The notes: generated from the sequence alone by a model not told the origin. A stretch of 64,000 nt of DNA from Pedobacter sp. KBS0701 (GCF_005938645.2 NZ_CP042171.1:4836001-4900000), one strand, 5' to 3'; counted from the first letter of the stretch, positions 7,344 to 19,411 are shown. Made by a program: numbers and translations.

Positions 7344-9821
7344 TTAGCCCGCATTAGCGTAGTCTATATTTTCCATAAAGGCAATCAAACTATCCAGCTT
7401 TCCGATCTGTAACAGAACTTCAGTTTTAATGTTCCCCGTTAAGCCTTTTTCAGCTATTTCTATTTCTAAGGTTCTAAAGGCATTGGCCAATGTCTTCGAC
7501 CCCATTTGTGCAGTGCGTCCTGCAAGGCGATGAACCAATAACCTACTCTTATCCTGCTCGTTTTCGTCCAGGTGTTTTTTGAGTTCAGCAGCATCATCGA
7601 TCGAATCCTGCTTAAAACGGTTTAGGATTTTTTCAAGCATCTCCTGATCGCCAAAAGTCATTTTTTCTATCGAAGAAAAATCAAATTCGGGCTGCGCTGT
7701 TAATACTTCTGTTTTATCAAATATAGATAGGATATCGACCGCCCTAAACGGTTTCATAATCAGGCCGTCAAAACCCTCACTCAAAACCATCTCACGCTCT
7801 TCAGGTAAAACCTGTGCAGTAATGGCATAGAATTTAATATTTTGCGGCAGTTTCTTTTTTAATAAATGGCACAGTTCGAAACCTGTCATTTCGGGCATGC
7901 GCATATCAACTAAAACATACTTTAAATCCTGGTCGGGTTCAGCATTTAAAATATCTGCTACCTGGGTAAAACTTCTGTAAGGGATTTTGTTTTTTTGAAA
8001 AATCATTCCGCATAAATCGAGAATAAGTTTATCATCATCAATTACCCAAACCGTTCCAGGGTTTACAATAGCATAATGCGCTAAGTCTAAAGCATCATTT
8101 ACGCGCTCAGTGGTATTTTCATACCTCATGTAGATATTAAATGTGGTACCAATGCCCGGCTTACTTTTCACATAAATTCTTCCTCCCTGAGTTTCAATCA
8201 AAGATTTAACAATAGGTAGGCCCAAACCTGTACCGGCAGGGTTAATAATATATTTCTCAGGAGATTCTATCTGCTCAAATTCATTAAATATTTTAGGGAT
8301 ATCTTTTTCTTCAAATCCTATTCCGGTATCCTTTATGGTAAAATGAAAGTGAAGATCCTCACCTTGCTTTTTGTAAGATACAGAAAGTTTAATTTCACCT
8401 TTTAAGGTAAATTTTACGGCGTTACCCAATAAATTAAATAAAATCTGCTTTAGTCTAAAAGCATCGCCCTTTACAAATTCCAAACCGGCAAGATCAAGTG
8501 CTGTATTTAACTGAAGTGATTTCTGTTCTGCCAATGGCCGCATTACCGAAACTACTTCATCAAAGGCTTTTTTGATATTAAATACCTGATTATTAAAGCT
8601 AAACTCACCTGAAATAATCCGGTTATAATCTAATACCTCATTAACAATCTGAAGTAAATGAATGGAAGACTGATAAATCGCATCCACATCTTTTTTGTTG
8701 GGCACATCCTGCTGGGTAATCAGCTCAGCGTAGCCTAAAATAGACTGCAGCGGGGTTCTGATCTCATGGCTCATGTTTGACAGGAACCGCTGCTTCGCTT
8801 TACCATGGTATTCTGCTTCATCTTTAGCCAGCTCCAAAGCCTTTCTATACCTGTTGCTTTTTGTAATATCTGCTAAAATTAAATACAGCAGAATAACCGT
8901 TAACAGAAAAAAGATAATGATAATGGTTGTGATCTGTGTAATTCCGTCGTTAACCACTTCCTTGGCCTGAATACCATTTAAGTCAACCTGCGCTACCGCC
9001 TCACCCTCTACCTCACGAAGAATCTGCAGCATTTTCGCAGTTAAGGCATTACTGGCACTTGATAAATCAGCCTCCCTTTTTAAAAATTTCTGGCTTTTCT
9101 GACGCTGTTCCAGCTCGATATTCCTTAACGAACCCGTCATGCTTTTCATGATGCTGTCTTCAGCCTTTGCATTTAAGGTATCACGCTTAACCTTAAATTC
9201 TTCGTTAATGATTTTATAAACATCTGATTTCTTCTTCCCAAAAAGTTTGCTCAGGAAACCTCTTGATTTTTGTTCTTCCTCTGGCGCAACCGTGGTGGTT
9301 GATGTGGTCGTTTCGGTAGTTAATACTGCACTATCCGTTTGCCTGCTGCGTATAGCCACCAGCTCATTCAATTTCTTAACTTCGTCAGAAAAAGATTTGG
9401 TATTGACCAGTGTTTCCCTTACTTTAAGGTAGTTTACAAACTGTTTATCGCGATCTGAAAGTAAATTTTTGATCGATTTTATCCTAGACAATTGCGCAGA
9501 GTCTCCACGATATAATTTGCGAAGCGTATCTAAACTTGATCTTAACTTACGCGATTCCTTAAGGAAACTATAATTGCCCTGTTTATTAAAAGCTTCATCA
9601 CGTTGCAACTGATCCAACCTGGCTATCTTGTGCGAAAGATCATTAACAATCCTTAAACGGTCGTTCGGCGCTGAAATTTCTTCCACGGTATTCAGCATCC
9701 TGGTAAAAGCGAACTTGCTGATACCCCATGCCAATAGCAGCGCAAAACAGGCGAACAGAAAACCTATAATTACTTTACTTTTTATTGCCCGGAAGAAACG
9801 TTTTTGAATAACAGCCGCCAT
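7344..9821 (-). CDS. Membrane hybrid histidine kinase with receiver and HPt domains
   Basis: This 825-residue sensor has an N-terminal membrane helix (about 17-35), a mainly helical, charged extracytoplasmic region that includes a Thr/Val-rich linker, and a second helix at about 295-316. HisKA follows with His352 in SHEIRTP, an HATPase_c domain (LLGNAVKF, DTGIGF, GTGLGLP), a receiver with Asp639 (LVDMRMPEMTG) and an HPt domain with His764 (LLVHRLAGR). It therefore contains a full internal phosphorelay His-Asp-His able to feed a separate regulator. The tail-to-tail neighbour, a sigma-54 activator, is a candidate target. The stimulus is not apparent. Confidence 0.93.
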   Translation of the reverse strand: MAAVIQKRFFRAIKSKVIIGFLFACFALLLAWGISKFAFTRMLNTVEEISAPNDRLRIVNDLSHKIARLDQLQRDEAFNKQGNYSFLKESRKLRSSLDTLRKLYRGDSAQLSRIKSIKNLLSDRDKQFVNYLKVRETLVNTKSFSDEVKKLNELVAIRSRQTDSAVLTTETTTSTTTVAPEEEQKSRGFLSKLFGKKKSDVYKIINEEFKVKRDTLNAKAEDSIMKSMTGSLRNIELEQRQKSQKFLKREADLSSASNALTAKMLQILREVEGEAVAQVDLNGIQAKEVVNDGITQITTIIIIFFLLTVILLYLILADITKSNRYRKALELAKDEAEYHGKAKQRFLSNMSHEIRTPLQSILGYAELITQQDVPNKKDVDAIYQSSIHLLQIVNEVLDYNRIISGEFSFNNQVFNIKKAFDEVVSVMRPLAEQKSLQLNTALDLAGLEFVKGDAFRLKQILFNLLGNAVKFTLKGEIKLSVSYKKQGEDLHFHFTIKDTGIGFEEKDIPKIFNEFEQIESPEKYIINPAGTGLGLPIVKSLIETQGGRIYVKSKPGIGTTFNIYMRYENTTERVNDALDLAHYAIVNPGTVWVIDDDKLILDLCGMIFQKNKIPYRSFTQVADILNAEPDQDLKYVLVDMRMPEMTGFELCHLLKKKLPQNIKFYAITAQVLPEEREMVLSEGFDGLIMKPFRAVDILSIFDKTEVLTAQPEFDFSSIEKMTFGDQEMLEKILNRFKQDSIDDAAELKKHLDENEQDKSRLLVHRLAGRTAQMGSKTLANAFRTLEIEIAEKGLTGNIKTEVLLQIGKLDSLIAFMENIDYANAG

Positions 9822-9961
9822 TTAATTCAGATTATTACCTTAAACCATTATAATAACGGTTTATCGTTTAGAATTGGTATCTGTTTATCTTTTACAAATA
9901 ACGTACCATAAGAAAATTGGTTAAAAAGCTTTAATTTTATCATCGCCTAAAAAAACCAAAC

Positions 9962-10651
9962 ATGAACCGTATCGACCGACTTTTTGGAATCCTGACTTTA
10001 CTCCAATCCAAAAAATATATTACTGCAGAAAAAATTGCAGAAAGATTTAACATGAGCATACGTACGGTTTACCGCGATATTAAAGCGCTTTGCGAGCAGG
10101 GAATACCCGTAAGTTTTGAGCAACATAAAGGTTATTATCTCGTGCAAGGCTATTTTTTGCCACCGGTTTCCTTTAATATGGATGAAGCCAATGCTTTATT
10201 ATTGGTAGAAAGTTTGGTAAATGGTTTTGCGGATAACTCCATCCGTACGCATTACTCTTCTGCACTAACCAAGGTAAAAGCAGTATTAAAAACAAGTCAA
10301 AAAGAAAAACTCGAAACTTTAAACCAGCATATCAAACTGCAGATTCCTGAAAGATTGAGTTTCAACTTTGAATACCTGTCCCTTATTCAGCACGCCATCG
10401 CCGAAAAATACCTTATTGCACTTGATTATAAAAATAATAAGGAGGAGGTAAGCAAAAGAGAGGTAGAACCGATCGGATTAATTTTTTACGCATTTAGCTG
10501 GCACCTCATTGCCTGGTGCCATTACCGAAACCAATACCGCGATTTTAACCTCACGCGGATTATCTGCCTCAAAAATTTGGGTATTCCTTTCAAAAAAACG
10601 CAACATATTCCATTAAGCGATTATATGCATCTACTGCCGGTAAATTATTAA
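9962..10651 (+). CDS. WYL-domain transcriptional regulator (YafY-like)
   Basis: This 229-residue protein starts with a DeoR/HTH_11-type winged helix (MNRIDRLFGILTLLQSKKYI, then IAERFNMSIRTVYRDIKAL) and continues into a WYL ligand-binding domain at about 130-210, where EVEPIGLIFYAFSWHLIAWC is recognisable. It is shorter than the 300-plus residue versions and lacks most of the C-terminal WCX extension. Such regulators often sit beside a DinB-family or stress gene they control. Here a DinB-family gene lies about 0.7 kb downstream, with a toxin-antitoxin pair between. The stop overlaps the convergent toxin gene by four bases. Confidence 0.85.
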   Translation: MNRIDRLFGILTLLQSKKYITAEKIAERFNMSIRTVYRDIKALCEQGIPVSFEQHKGYYLVQGYFLPPVSFNMDEANALLLVESLVNGFADNSIRTHYSSALTKVKAVLKTSQKEKLETLNQHIKLQIPERLSFNFEYLSLIQHAIAEKYLIALDYKNNKEEVSKREVEPIGLIFYAFSWHLIAWCHYRNQYRDFNLTRIICLKNLGIPFKKTQHIPLSDYMHLLPVNY

Positions 10652-10986
10652 GAATCAAAAATTCCTGCATCTTTCAAACGTTGTATCACATCTTCAATAT
10701 TTACGGTTGAATGGTCGCTTTTGAGGTATATTTCGGCAAGATAAACTATTTTATCAAGGACAACGACATAAATTATAACCCTTGCACCGCCAGATTTACC
10801 CTTATTCGTACCAGAAATGGATAATCGGATTTTATAAATGTTCTGGCTTAGATGAGCTCCCAATTCAGGATTTACTTCTAAATCATTAATGAGTTTTAAT
10901 AAATCAGATTTTATGCCGCGATGTTTCTTAAAGATTCGTTTAACTTCCCTTTCAAAATTAGGAACCGTTTTAACCTTAAAGCTCAT
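10648..10986 (-). CDS. RelE/ParE-family toxin of a type II toxin-antitoxin pair
   Basis: The 112-residue product opens with KVKTVPNFEREVKRIFKKH, which is the first helix of the RelE/ParE fold. It goes on with the IYKIRLSISGTNKGKSGG strand-loop and the ARVIIYVVVLDKIVYLAEIY sheet, ending in a short charged tail. These toxins are either mRNA interferases or gyrase poisons; which applies here is not decidable by eye. The gene overlaps its upstream partner by 11 bases, as expected for translational coupling, and its end overlaps the WYL gene on the other strand. Confidence 0.8.
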   Translation of the reverse strand: MSFKVKTVPNFEREVKRIFKKHRGIKSDLLKLINDLEVNPELGAHLSQNIYKIRLSISGTNKGKSGGARVIIYVVVLDKIVYLAEIYLKSDHSTVNIEDVIQRLKDAGIFDS

Positions 10987-11215
10987 CTAAAAAATCTTTG
11001 GCATCTCGTAATTCTATTTTTCCTTCGTGATGAAGATTGATTTGTTCAAGAGATTCTTTTAGGCGCTTATAGATTGCCTGTTCAGGTCTATTTGGTGTTC
11101 TTTCTTTTGCTTTAATATTAGATACAACCTCGTAGTTCAAGCCCAAGGCATCAAGCACAGCCTTTACAGCTTTTTCAGATTTCTTGTTTTCGATATTTAC
11201 GGTTAACGTCGTCAT
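10976..11215 (-). CDS. Cognate antitoxin of the RelE/ParE pair
   Basis: The likely start is the ATG at 11215, giving 79 residues beginning MTTLTVNIENKKSEKAVKAV; the frame can be read further upstream to 11248, but a TAnnTTTG box (11221-11228) lies inside that extension. The N-terminal strand-helix looks like a small DNA-binding/dimerisation module and the C-terminal part (EGKIELRDAKDFLDEL) is acidic and suited to wrap the toxin. It lies first in the operon, the usual antitoxin position. The specific family is not recognised; assignment rests on size, order and overlap. Confidence 0.72.
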   Translation of the reverse strand: MTTLTVNIENKKSEKAVKAVLDALGLNYEVVSNIKAKERTPNRPEQAIYKRLKESLEQINLHHEGKIELRDAKDFLDEL

Positions 11216-11220
11216 TACTA

Positions 11221-11228
11221 CAAAAATA
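11221..11228 (-). promoter_or_regulatory. -7 box of the toxin-antitoxin operon
   Basis: The minus strand reads TATTTTTG (TAnnTTTG) six bases before the chosen antitoxin ATG, implying a near-leaderless message. A possible TTG lies 24 bases upstream, longer than usual. Confidence 0.4.
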
Positions 11229-11330
11229 CACTTTTTTGAATAAAACATTTCTCAATTAAATTATTTTTTCACACTGCCATAGGGTTGTCAGTAGTCTGTA
11301 TTTTCTTTGTGTAAACAAACATCAAAAATC

Positions 11331-11891
11331 ATGAGCATCGCCGATTTATTACTTATGGAGTTACACACAGTAGAAAAAACAAAACAGAAAAATATGGACA
11401 TTATTAAATTATTATTGAAAGAGTTGGCAGACGAATTCAATACCACGAAAAAATTCCTGGCCATTGTACCGGCAGATAAATTTGACTGGGCACCGCACGA
11501 AAAAAGTATGAAAATGAAATCGCTTGCGGTTCATATTGCCGACCTTCCACGCTGGGTTTCATTGGCTCTAAATACCGATGGACTGGATTTTGAAACCGAA
11601 CCTTACACAGAACCTCATGTAGAAAATGCTGGTGACCTGGTTAAAATTTTGGAGAAAAATTATGCAGCCGGAAAGGCCGATTTAGAAAAAGCTACCGAAG
11701 ATAATTTAAACGGGCGTTGGGTACTCAGTATGGGTAAACAGGTTTTGGCCGATTATTCTAAATACGAAACCATCCGCCACTCTTTAAACCAAACTTCTCA
11801 TCACCGGGCACAATTGGGTGTTTATTTAAGGTTATTGAATATTCCAATTCCGGGAAGTTATGGCCCAAGTGCTGATGATCATAGTTTTTAG
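11331..11891 (+). CDS. DinB-family putative metal-dependent enzyme
   Basis: The DinB/YfiT-like four-helix-bundle family is indicated by the three-His pattern: AVHIADLPRW early, and TSHHRAQLGVYLR near the C-terminus. Many members bind a divalent metal and some transfer bacillithiol or mycothiol; the role of this one is unknown. The ATG at 11331 gives 186 residues. An internal ATG at 11394 gives 165 residues beginning MDIIKLLLKELADEF, which is closer to the usual family length, so the first 21 residues may not be translated. The upstream WYL regulator is a plausible controller. Confidence 0.78.
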   Translation: MSIADLLLMELHTVEKTKQKNMDIIKLLLKELADEFNTTKKFLAIVPADKFDWAPHEKSMKMKSLAVHIADLPRWVSLALNTDGLDFETEPYTEPHVENAGDLVKILEKNYAAGKADLEKATEDNLNGRWVLSMGKQVLADYSKYETIRHSLNQTSHHRAQLGVYLRLLNIPIPGSYGPSADDHSF

Positions 11892-12190
11892 TTTATAAAG
11901 ATAATCGTCATTTCCGTACAGGCATAAATCGATGTCGTTATTTAAGCGCCCAACACATTAACCACAGGTAAAAAGGATAAACACAGATATAAAAATCCGT
12001 GTTTATCTGTGCAGATCTGTAGTTAAAAGCCTTTAAATTAAGGCCATTGGGCTTGAATATTAAAGCTATTGAATCAGCATTATCATCGATCAGCTGTTGA
12101 AACTTGTTGCGTTTCAATGGGTTCATTTGAAATGACCATCGAATTACCAGGTCCACTTCATACTTTAGCTGCACTTTGCTATTTTTAGCA

Positions 12191-12712
12191 ATGAAAAAAA
12201 TATTTGCGATTTCAGGCAGCACCAAAACTTCATCAACCAACGGACTTTATATTTCGGCTATTAGCCAGCTTCTAGGGAAAGATTTTGAGGTCTCCATCTT
12301 CCCAACTATTGCAGATGTTCCACATTTCAACCCTGATCTGGATTTAGCAGATCCACCAAAGGTTGTTTATGATCTTCGTAAAACCATCCAGGAAGCAGAT
12401 GGCATCATCATTTCTACACCTGAATATGCTATGGGGCTACCCGGTTCATTAAAAAACCTGCTCGATTGGACGGTAAGTGCCGCATCGTTTTCTGATAAAT
12501 CCGTTTTAGTGCTTGTTGCTTCTACACAGGGTGAAAAAGCCTATCAATCCATAATAGATATTTTAACCGTACTTGAGGCTAAAATATCTTCACAGCTCAT
12601 TCCCTTTGCAAAAGCTAAAATTAATCATAATGCAGAAATTACAGATCACGAAACTTTAACAAAGCTTAAAAGTACTGTTCATGCATTTGTTGCTACTGTT
12701 GAGAATGGATAA
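12191..12712 (+). CDS. NADPH-dependent FMN reductase (flavodoxin fold)
   Basis: From the ATG at 12191 the product has 173 residues. The N-terminal strand and phosphate loop KKIFAISGSTKTSSTN are typical of NAD(P)H:FMN/quinone reductases such as SsuE, ArsH and YieF relatives. The central ISTPEYAMGLPGSLKNLLDW is the second FMN-contacting motif of the family. It is probably a soluble reductase that supplies reduced flavin or reduces quinones and xenobiotics. It lies 27 bases upstream of the RluF-like gene, so cotranscription is possible, although no functional link is obvious. Confidence 0.88.
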   Translation: MKKIFAISGSTKTSSTNGLYISAISQLLGKDFEVSIFPTIADVPHFNPDLDLADPPKVVYDLRKTIQEADGIIISTPEYAMGLPGSLKNLLDWTVSAASFSDKSVLVLVASTQGEKAYQSIIDILTVLEAKISSQLIPFAKAKINHNAEITDHETLTKLKSTVHAFVATVENG

Positions 12713-12739
12713 CACAATTTATTTCCGTAAAATTGCAGC

Positions 12740-13714
12740 ATGAATAATAATTCTGCCACCCGTTTAAATAAATTCATCAGCGAAAGCGGATTATGTTCAC
12801 GCCGTGAAGCTGACCGCTATATTGAAAAGGGCACTGTTTTTATCAATGGAAAAAGGGCTAAGGTTGGCGATCAGGTTTTTGCAGGCGATAAAGTGATGGT
12901 AAACGGCCATAACATCGAACCTAAAGAAGAAAGTAATTTCATCCTGCTGGCTTTTAACAAGCCTGTTGGCATTACCAGTACTACTGAAGGCAGCGTACGC
13001 GATAATATTGTCGATTACATTAACCACAGTGAAAGAATATTTCCCATTGGCCGGTTGGACAAAGATTCGTCAGGTCTGATCTTCCTCACCAATAATGGCG
13101 ATATCGTTAACAAAATTTTAAGGGCAGGGAATAAACACGAAAAGGAATATGTAGTTACGGTTAATAAGCCCATCACTGAAGATTTTATTTTCGAGATGAG
13201 TAATGGAGTTCCAATCTTAGGTGTGAATACACGTAAATGCAAGGTAAGGCAGATCAGCACTTTTGTTTTCAATATTATCTTAATTCAAGGATTAAACAGG
13301 CAAATAAGAAGAATGTGCGAGCATTTTGGTTACGAAGTGACAAAACTCGAGCGTACACGCATCATGAATATCAGCCTTAAAGGTATCCCCACGGGAGAAT
13401 TTAGGGAACTTACCGAAGAAGAGATGAAAGCCATTACCAAAAGTGTCGAAAACTCATCTTCTGAAGCTAAACCCAAAACAAAAAGCACTACCAGGAAAAA
13501 AACAAATACCTGGGAGGAAATCCCTGAACTTAGAGAAGAGCAAACAAAAAAAACGTTTAAACCAAAGCCGTCTGGCCCAAAATCAATAGGAAAAAAGAGC
13601 GCAGGTCATTCCGGAGCAAAACCAACAGGAAAAAGCAATGCGGGGAACAGAAATTCCAGACCTGCTAAAGGTAAGGCAATCAGCAAGTCAAACTCAAGAG
13701 GCAGAGGAAGATAA
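12740..13714 (+). CDS. rluF: 23S rRNA pseudouridine synthase, RluF-like, with basic C-terminal tail
   Basis: The 324-residue protein has an S4 RNA-binding domain at about 8-60 (LNKFISESGLCSRREADRYI) and an RsuA/RluF catalytic domain with Asp107 in GRLDKDSSGL. The RluF-type motif RAGNKHEKEY follows, and RRMCEHFGYEVTKLERTRI completes the fold. Such enzymes isomerise a uridine in 23S rRNA (position 2604 in E. coli). The last 90 residues are a low-complexity Lys/Ser/Gly/Pro tail absent from the E. coli enzyme but common in Bacteroidota. The tail probably aids RNA or ribosome binding. Confidence 0.9.
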   Translation: MNNNSATRLNKFISESGLCSRREADRYIEKGTVFINGKRAKVGDQVFAGDKVMVNGHNIEPKEESNFILLAFNKPVGITSTTEGSVRDNIVDYINHSERIFPIGRLDKDSSGLIFLTNNGDIVNKILRAGNKHEKEYVVTVNKPITEDFIFEMSNGVPILGVNTRKCKVRQISTFVFNIILIQGLNRQIRRMCEHFGYEVTKLERTRIMNISLKGIPTGEFRELTEEEMKAITKSVENSSSEAKPKTKSTTRKKTNTWEEIPELREEQTKKTFKPKPSGPKSIGKKSAGHSGAKPTGKSNAGNRNSRPAKGKAISKSNSRGRGR

Positions 13715-13789
13715 AGCTAATTAATTGTAAAATTTGGCCTCTTACAAGCACCCTCAACTTCTACCTTTCTGCCTTACACCTTTTTTAAG

Positions 13790-13797
13790 TACCTTTG
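13790..13797 (+). promoter_or_regulatory. -7 box of rlmN
   Basis: TACCTTTG is a perfect TAnnTTTG and ends six bases before the ATG at 13804, so transcription should begin at or just before the start codon. The -33 side is weak (a TTCTG about 18 bases upstream). Confidence 0.5.
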
Positions 13798-13803
13798 CAA
13801 CAA

Positions 13804-14859
13804 ATGGTAACAGCAAAAAAAACCGATATCCGTGCATTAGATCTTCCCCAATTGCAACAACACCTTGTAGCAATGCAACAGCCTGCATTTAGGGCCAAGC
13901 AGATTTACCAGTGGCTTTGGGAAAAATCGGCTACGAGTTTCGAGCAAATGAGTAATTTATCTAAAGACCTTCGTAAGGTATTGGACGAAACTTTTGCTAT
14001 CAATGCCGTTCAGGTTAACAACTCCCAATTCAGTAACGACCATACCATTAAAAATACTTTCAGGTTAGCAGATGGTAATATTGTAGAGGGGGTGCTCATT
14101 CCTTTAGAAGACCGCATGACTGCTTGTGTGAGTTCGCAGGTGGGCTGTAGTTTAACCTGTAAATTCTGTGCCACCGGCTACATGGACCGTAAGCGTAATT
14201 TAAATGCGGATGAGATTTATGACCAGGTTGTACTGATTGATAAACAAGCGAAGCAGAATTATAACAATCCACTTACCAATATAGTGTATATGGGAATGGG
14301 AGAGCCTTTGTTAAATTATGCAAATGTATTGAAGTCTATCGAGCGTATTACAGCTCCGGATGGCCTAAACATGAGCTATAAACGCATTACGGTTTCTACC
14401 GCGGGCATTGCAAAGATGATCAAAAAACTGGGCGATGATGGCGCAAAATTTAATCTTGCATTATCCCTACATGCTGCTGATGATAAAAAGCGTAATGAAA
14501 TCATGCCCATTAATGAAGCCAACTCATTAAAAGCATTGGCAGATGCACTTAAATACTATTTTGCAAAAACGAAGAATCCGGTAACCTACGAATACATTGT
14601 TTTTAATCATTTTAATGATGAAATCTCTGATGCAATGGATTTGGCCAAATTCTGCAAACATATTCCTTGTAAAGTAAACCTGATCGAATATAACCCCATT
14701 TCTTTCGCCGATTTCACCAATGCGGAAGGGGATAAAATTGATGCATTTTCAAATTATTTGAAAAGCCAGGGTATTAATACCAATATTCGCCGTAGTCGTG
14801 GCAAAGACATCGATGCCGCTTGCGGGCAATTGGCCGTTAAGGAAGAAGCGAACGCTTAA
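13804..14859 (+). CDS. rlmN: Dual-specificity RNA (adenine-C2) methyltransferase RlmN
   Basis: This 351-residue radical-SAM enzyme methylates A2503 of 23S rRNA and A37 of some tRNAs. The cluster-binding motif CSLTCKFC supplies Cys115, Cys119 and Cys122. The SAM-binding stretch YMGMGEPLLNY and the HAADDKKRNEIMP segment follow, and the resolving Cys340 is in DAACGQL. Length and motif order are those of the family. The ATG at 13804 is preferred to a TTG nine bases earlier because it directly follows the -7 box. The neighbouring gene is another 23S rRNA modifier, separated by 89 bases. Confidence 0.96.
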   Translation: MVTAKKTDIRALDLPQLQQHLVAMQQPAFRAKQIYQWLWEKSATSFEQMSNLSKDLRKVLDETFAINAVQVNNSQFSNDHTIKNTFRLADGNIVEGVLIPLEDRMTACVSSQVGCSLTCKFCATGYMDRKRNLNADEIYDQVVLIDKQAKQNYNNPLTNIVYMGMGEPLLNYANVLKSIERITAPDGLNMSYKRITVSTAGIAKMIKKLGDDGAKFNLALSLHAADDKKRNEIMPINEANSLKALADALKYYFAKTKNPVTYEYIVFNHFNDEISDAMDLAKFCKHIPCKVNLIEYNPISFADFTNAEGDKIDAFSNYLKSQGINTNIRRSRGKDIDAACGQLAVKEEANA

Positions 14860-15277
14860 GCCATCTACTACAACATTCTTAATACAATCTCTTTCATTTT
14901 TTGAAGCGCGGTTTCCTGTGCATTTAGGTTGGGTTCGGTCCTGCTGTCCGTTTTACTCCGCCCATGAAGAATTGGCTCCGTGCTCACTCCCATCAGGGCT
15001 ATTTAACCCTTGACAGAAGAAAAACAGGTAAGATTGAAACGGATGGATGAATGCCTCTGAGGAGATCAGCGTGATCTGCGGGAACAAACCCTTAACTTTG
15101 CTTAACTCTTTAATGTTGAGAAAAAGTTTATGGCTCCCTTTACCATTAAGGGATTAAGGACATTAAGAATAGCGCCCATACCTTAACCCTTCTTCACTCC
15201 TTAATGGTGAGAATAATCAAGAACTGTTAATCAAATGGAAGCTAATAATATATTTCAAAAAGCCTTTAAAACGAAGA
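14860..15277. other. Non-coding gap between rlmN and the rRNA operon
   Basis: No gene with convincing composition is visible on either strand. The stretch contains short C+T-rich motifs (CCCTTAACTTTGC, ACCCTTCTTCACTCC) similar to those spread through the rRNA spacers. Nothing else was recognised. Confidence 0.5.
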
Positions 15278-15307
15278 AAACCCTTCAACATTTCTGCTGA
15301 AGGGTTT
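15278..15307 (-). terminator. Terminator of the rRNA operon (after distal 5S)
   Basis: AAACCCTTCA and TGAAGGGTTT form a perfect 10-bp stem with a 10-base loop, followed on the minus strand by TTCTTCGTTTT. It ends the operon; an almost identical hairpin follows the other 5S copy. Confidence 0.75.
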
Positions 15308-15317
15308 CTTTTTAAGA

Positions 15318-15428
<111 letters not shown>

Positions 15429-15476
15429 ATGTTTTTAATTAAGGTTGAAGGAAGGAGGGTTTTAGGGAGGGAGGGT

Positions 15477-15515
15477 TATACCTTCCGCCTTTCTACCGTC
15501 GGCCTTCCAGCCTTA
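15477..15515. repeat. CCTTCCGCC spacer element, copy 1
   Basis: The C+T-rich element running from TATACCTTCCGCCTTTC to CTTCCAGCCTTA is repeated at 15779-15817 and in inverted form at 18901-18936. It can pair partly with the preceding AAGGTTGAAGGAAGG, forming a hairpin behind the distal 5S gene. Confidence 0.5.
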
Positions 15516-15580
15516 ATGTATATCGATTTCAGTATTTAAATTTCGCTGACCTTAAACACAAGGCCTTGTATATAACAAGA

Positions 15581-15610
15581 AAACCCTTCAACATTTCTGC
15601 TAAAGGGTTT
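15581..15610 (-). terminator. Internal terminator-like hairpin between the two 5S genes
   Basis: AAACCCTT and AAGGGTTT pair over 8 bp in a sequence nearly identical to the distal terminator, with one change in the lower loop. It follows the proximal 5S, so part of the transcripts may end here with a single 5S. Confidence 0.6.
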
Positions 15611-15619
15611 CTTTTAAGA

Positions 15620-15730
<111 letters not shown>

Positions 15731-15778
15731 ATATTTTTAATTAAGGTTAAAGGGAGGAGGGTTTTAGGGTGGGAGGGT

Positions 15779-15817
15779 TATACCTTCCGCCTTTCTACCT
15801 TCGGCCTTCCAGCCTTA
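15779..15817. repeat. CCTTCCGCC spacer element, copy 2
   Basis: Nearly identical to the element at 15477-15515 (CTACCTTCGG instead of CTACCGTCGG) because it belongs to the duplicated 5S unit. Confidence 0.5.
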
Positions 15818-15867
15818 AATGACATATTATTGAAAGAAGTTAGTTTGAAGAACAAACAACAGTCTGT

Positions 15868-18746
<2,879 letters not shown>

Positions 18747-18900
18747 TACTCTTGCGCCTTTTGCGCCGCAAGGTATGCTTTTTTGCTCTTGTTATGATGT
18801 CTCATTCCCAACGTAAAGTCGGGAGAGCACAAACACAACAGTCGCCTATTGTTGTTTGCTCTTCTTTTTTAACTTCTTCCAATATGTCAAAGAACTTTAC

Positions 18901-18936
18901 TGAGGCTGAAGGCCGAAGGTATAAAGGCGGAGGGTT
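18901..18936. repeat. CCTTCCGCC spacer element, inverted copy 3
   Basis: In the tRNA-Ala to 23S spacer (18747-19174) the sequence GAAGGCCGAAGGTATAAAGG is the inverse of the element found behind the 5S genes. Related C+T-rich motifs (CCTTCTACCTTCTGACC) occur again near 19147. The remainder of the spacer shows no gene. Confidence 0.45.
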
Positions 18937-19174
18937 TCATTGTCCCCAACCTAAGCTTCGTTTCAGCTTCGTTAGTAAAAAACTGCGGTCTCGAACCGTT
19001 TCATATTTCGATATTATTATATCTATATATGTGCCCCCTGGCGTTTCTTCTTTTCTTAATCTTTATGTCAATGTATATTATCTATCCCGATAATAAGGTA
19101 TTTATTCTGTTGTGGTCTATGTACCGGCTTAAAGTTTACCTCTTTGCCTTCTACCTTCTGACCCTCAACCTCAA

Positions 19175-19251
19175 TGGTGGAGAATAACGGAGTCGAACCG
19201 TTGACCTCCTGCGTGCAAGGCAGGCGCTCTAGCCAGCTGAGCTAATCCCCC
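19175..19251 (-). tRNA. tRNA-Ala (anticodon TGC)
   Basis: The minus strand folds as a tRNA with acceptor GGGGGAT/ATTCTCC (two wobble pairs), anticodon stem CCTGC/GCAGG around CTTGCAC (TGC, Ala), T arm with loop TTCGACT, and an encoded ACCA end. It lies between tRNA-Ile and 23S as usual for bacterial rRNA spacers. Confidence 0.96.
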
Positions 19252-19333
19252 AGAGTATCAGTTTTGAGTTTGGAGTCATTAGTCTGGAGTATTCATAACT
19301 CCCAGGCTCTTTTCTCTTTACTCCCAACTTCAA

Positions 19334-19411
19334 TGGTAGTCCCGTCCAGATTTGAACTGGAGACCCCTACATTATCAGTGTAGTGCTCTAACCAGGCTGA
19401 GCTACGGGACT
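19334..19411 (-). tRNA. tRNA-Ile (anticodon GAT)
   Basis: The acceptor AGTCCCG/CGGGACT, anticodon stem CTACA/TGTAG with loop CTGATAA (GAT, Ile), T stem TCCAG/CTGGA and an encoded ACCA end are all present on the minus strand. It is the first tRNA after 16S. Confidence 0.96.

Noticed and set aside
11938..12240. 100-codon minus-strand frame overlapping the start of the FMN reductase gene
   Set aside because: No recognisable motif, no promoter, and partial antisense overlap with a clear gene.
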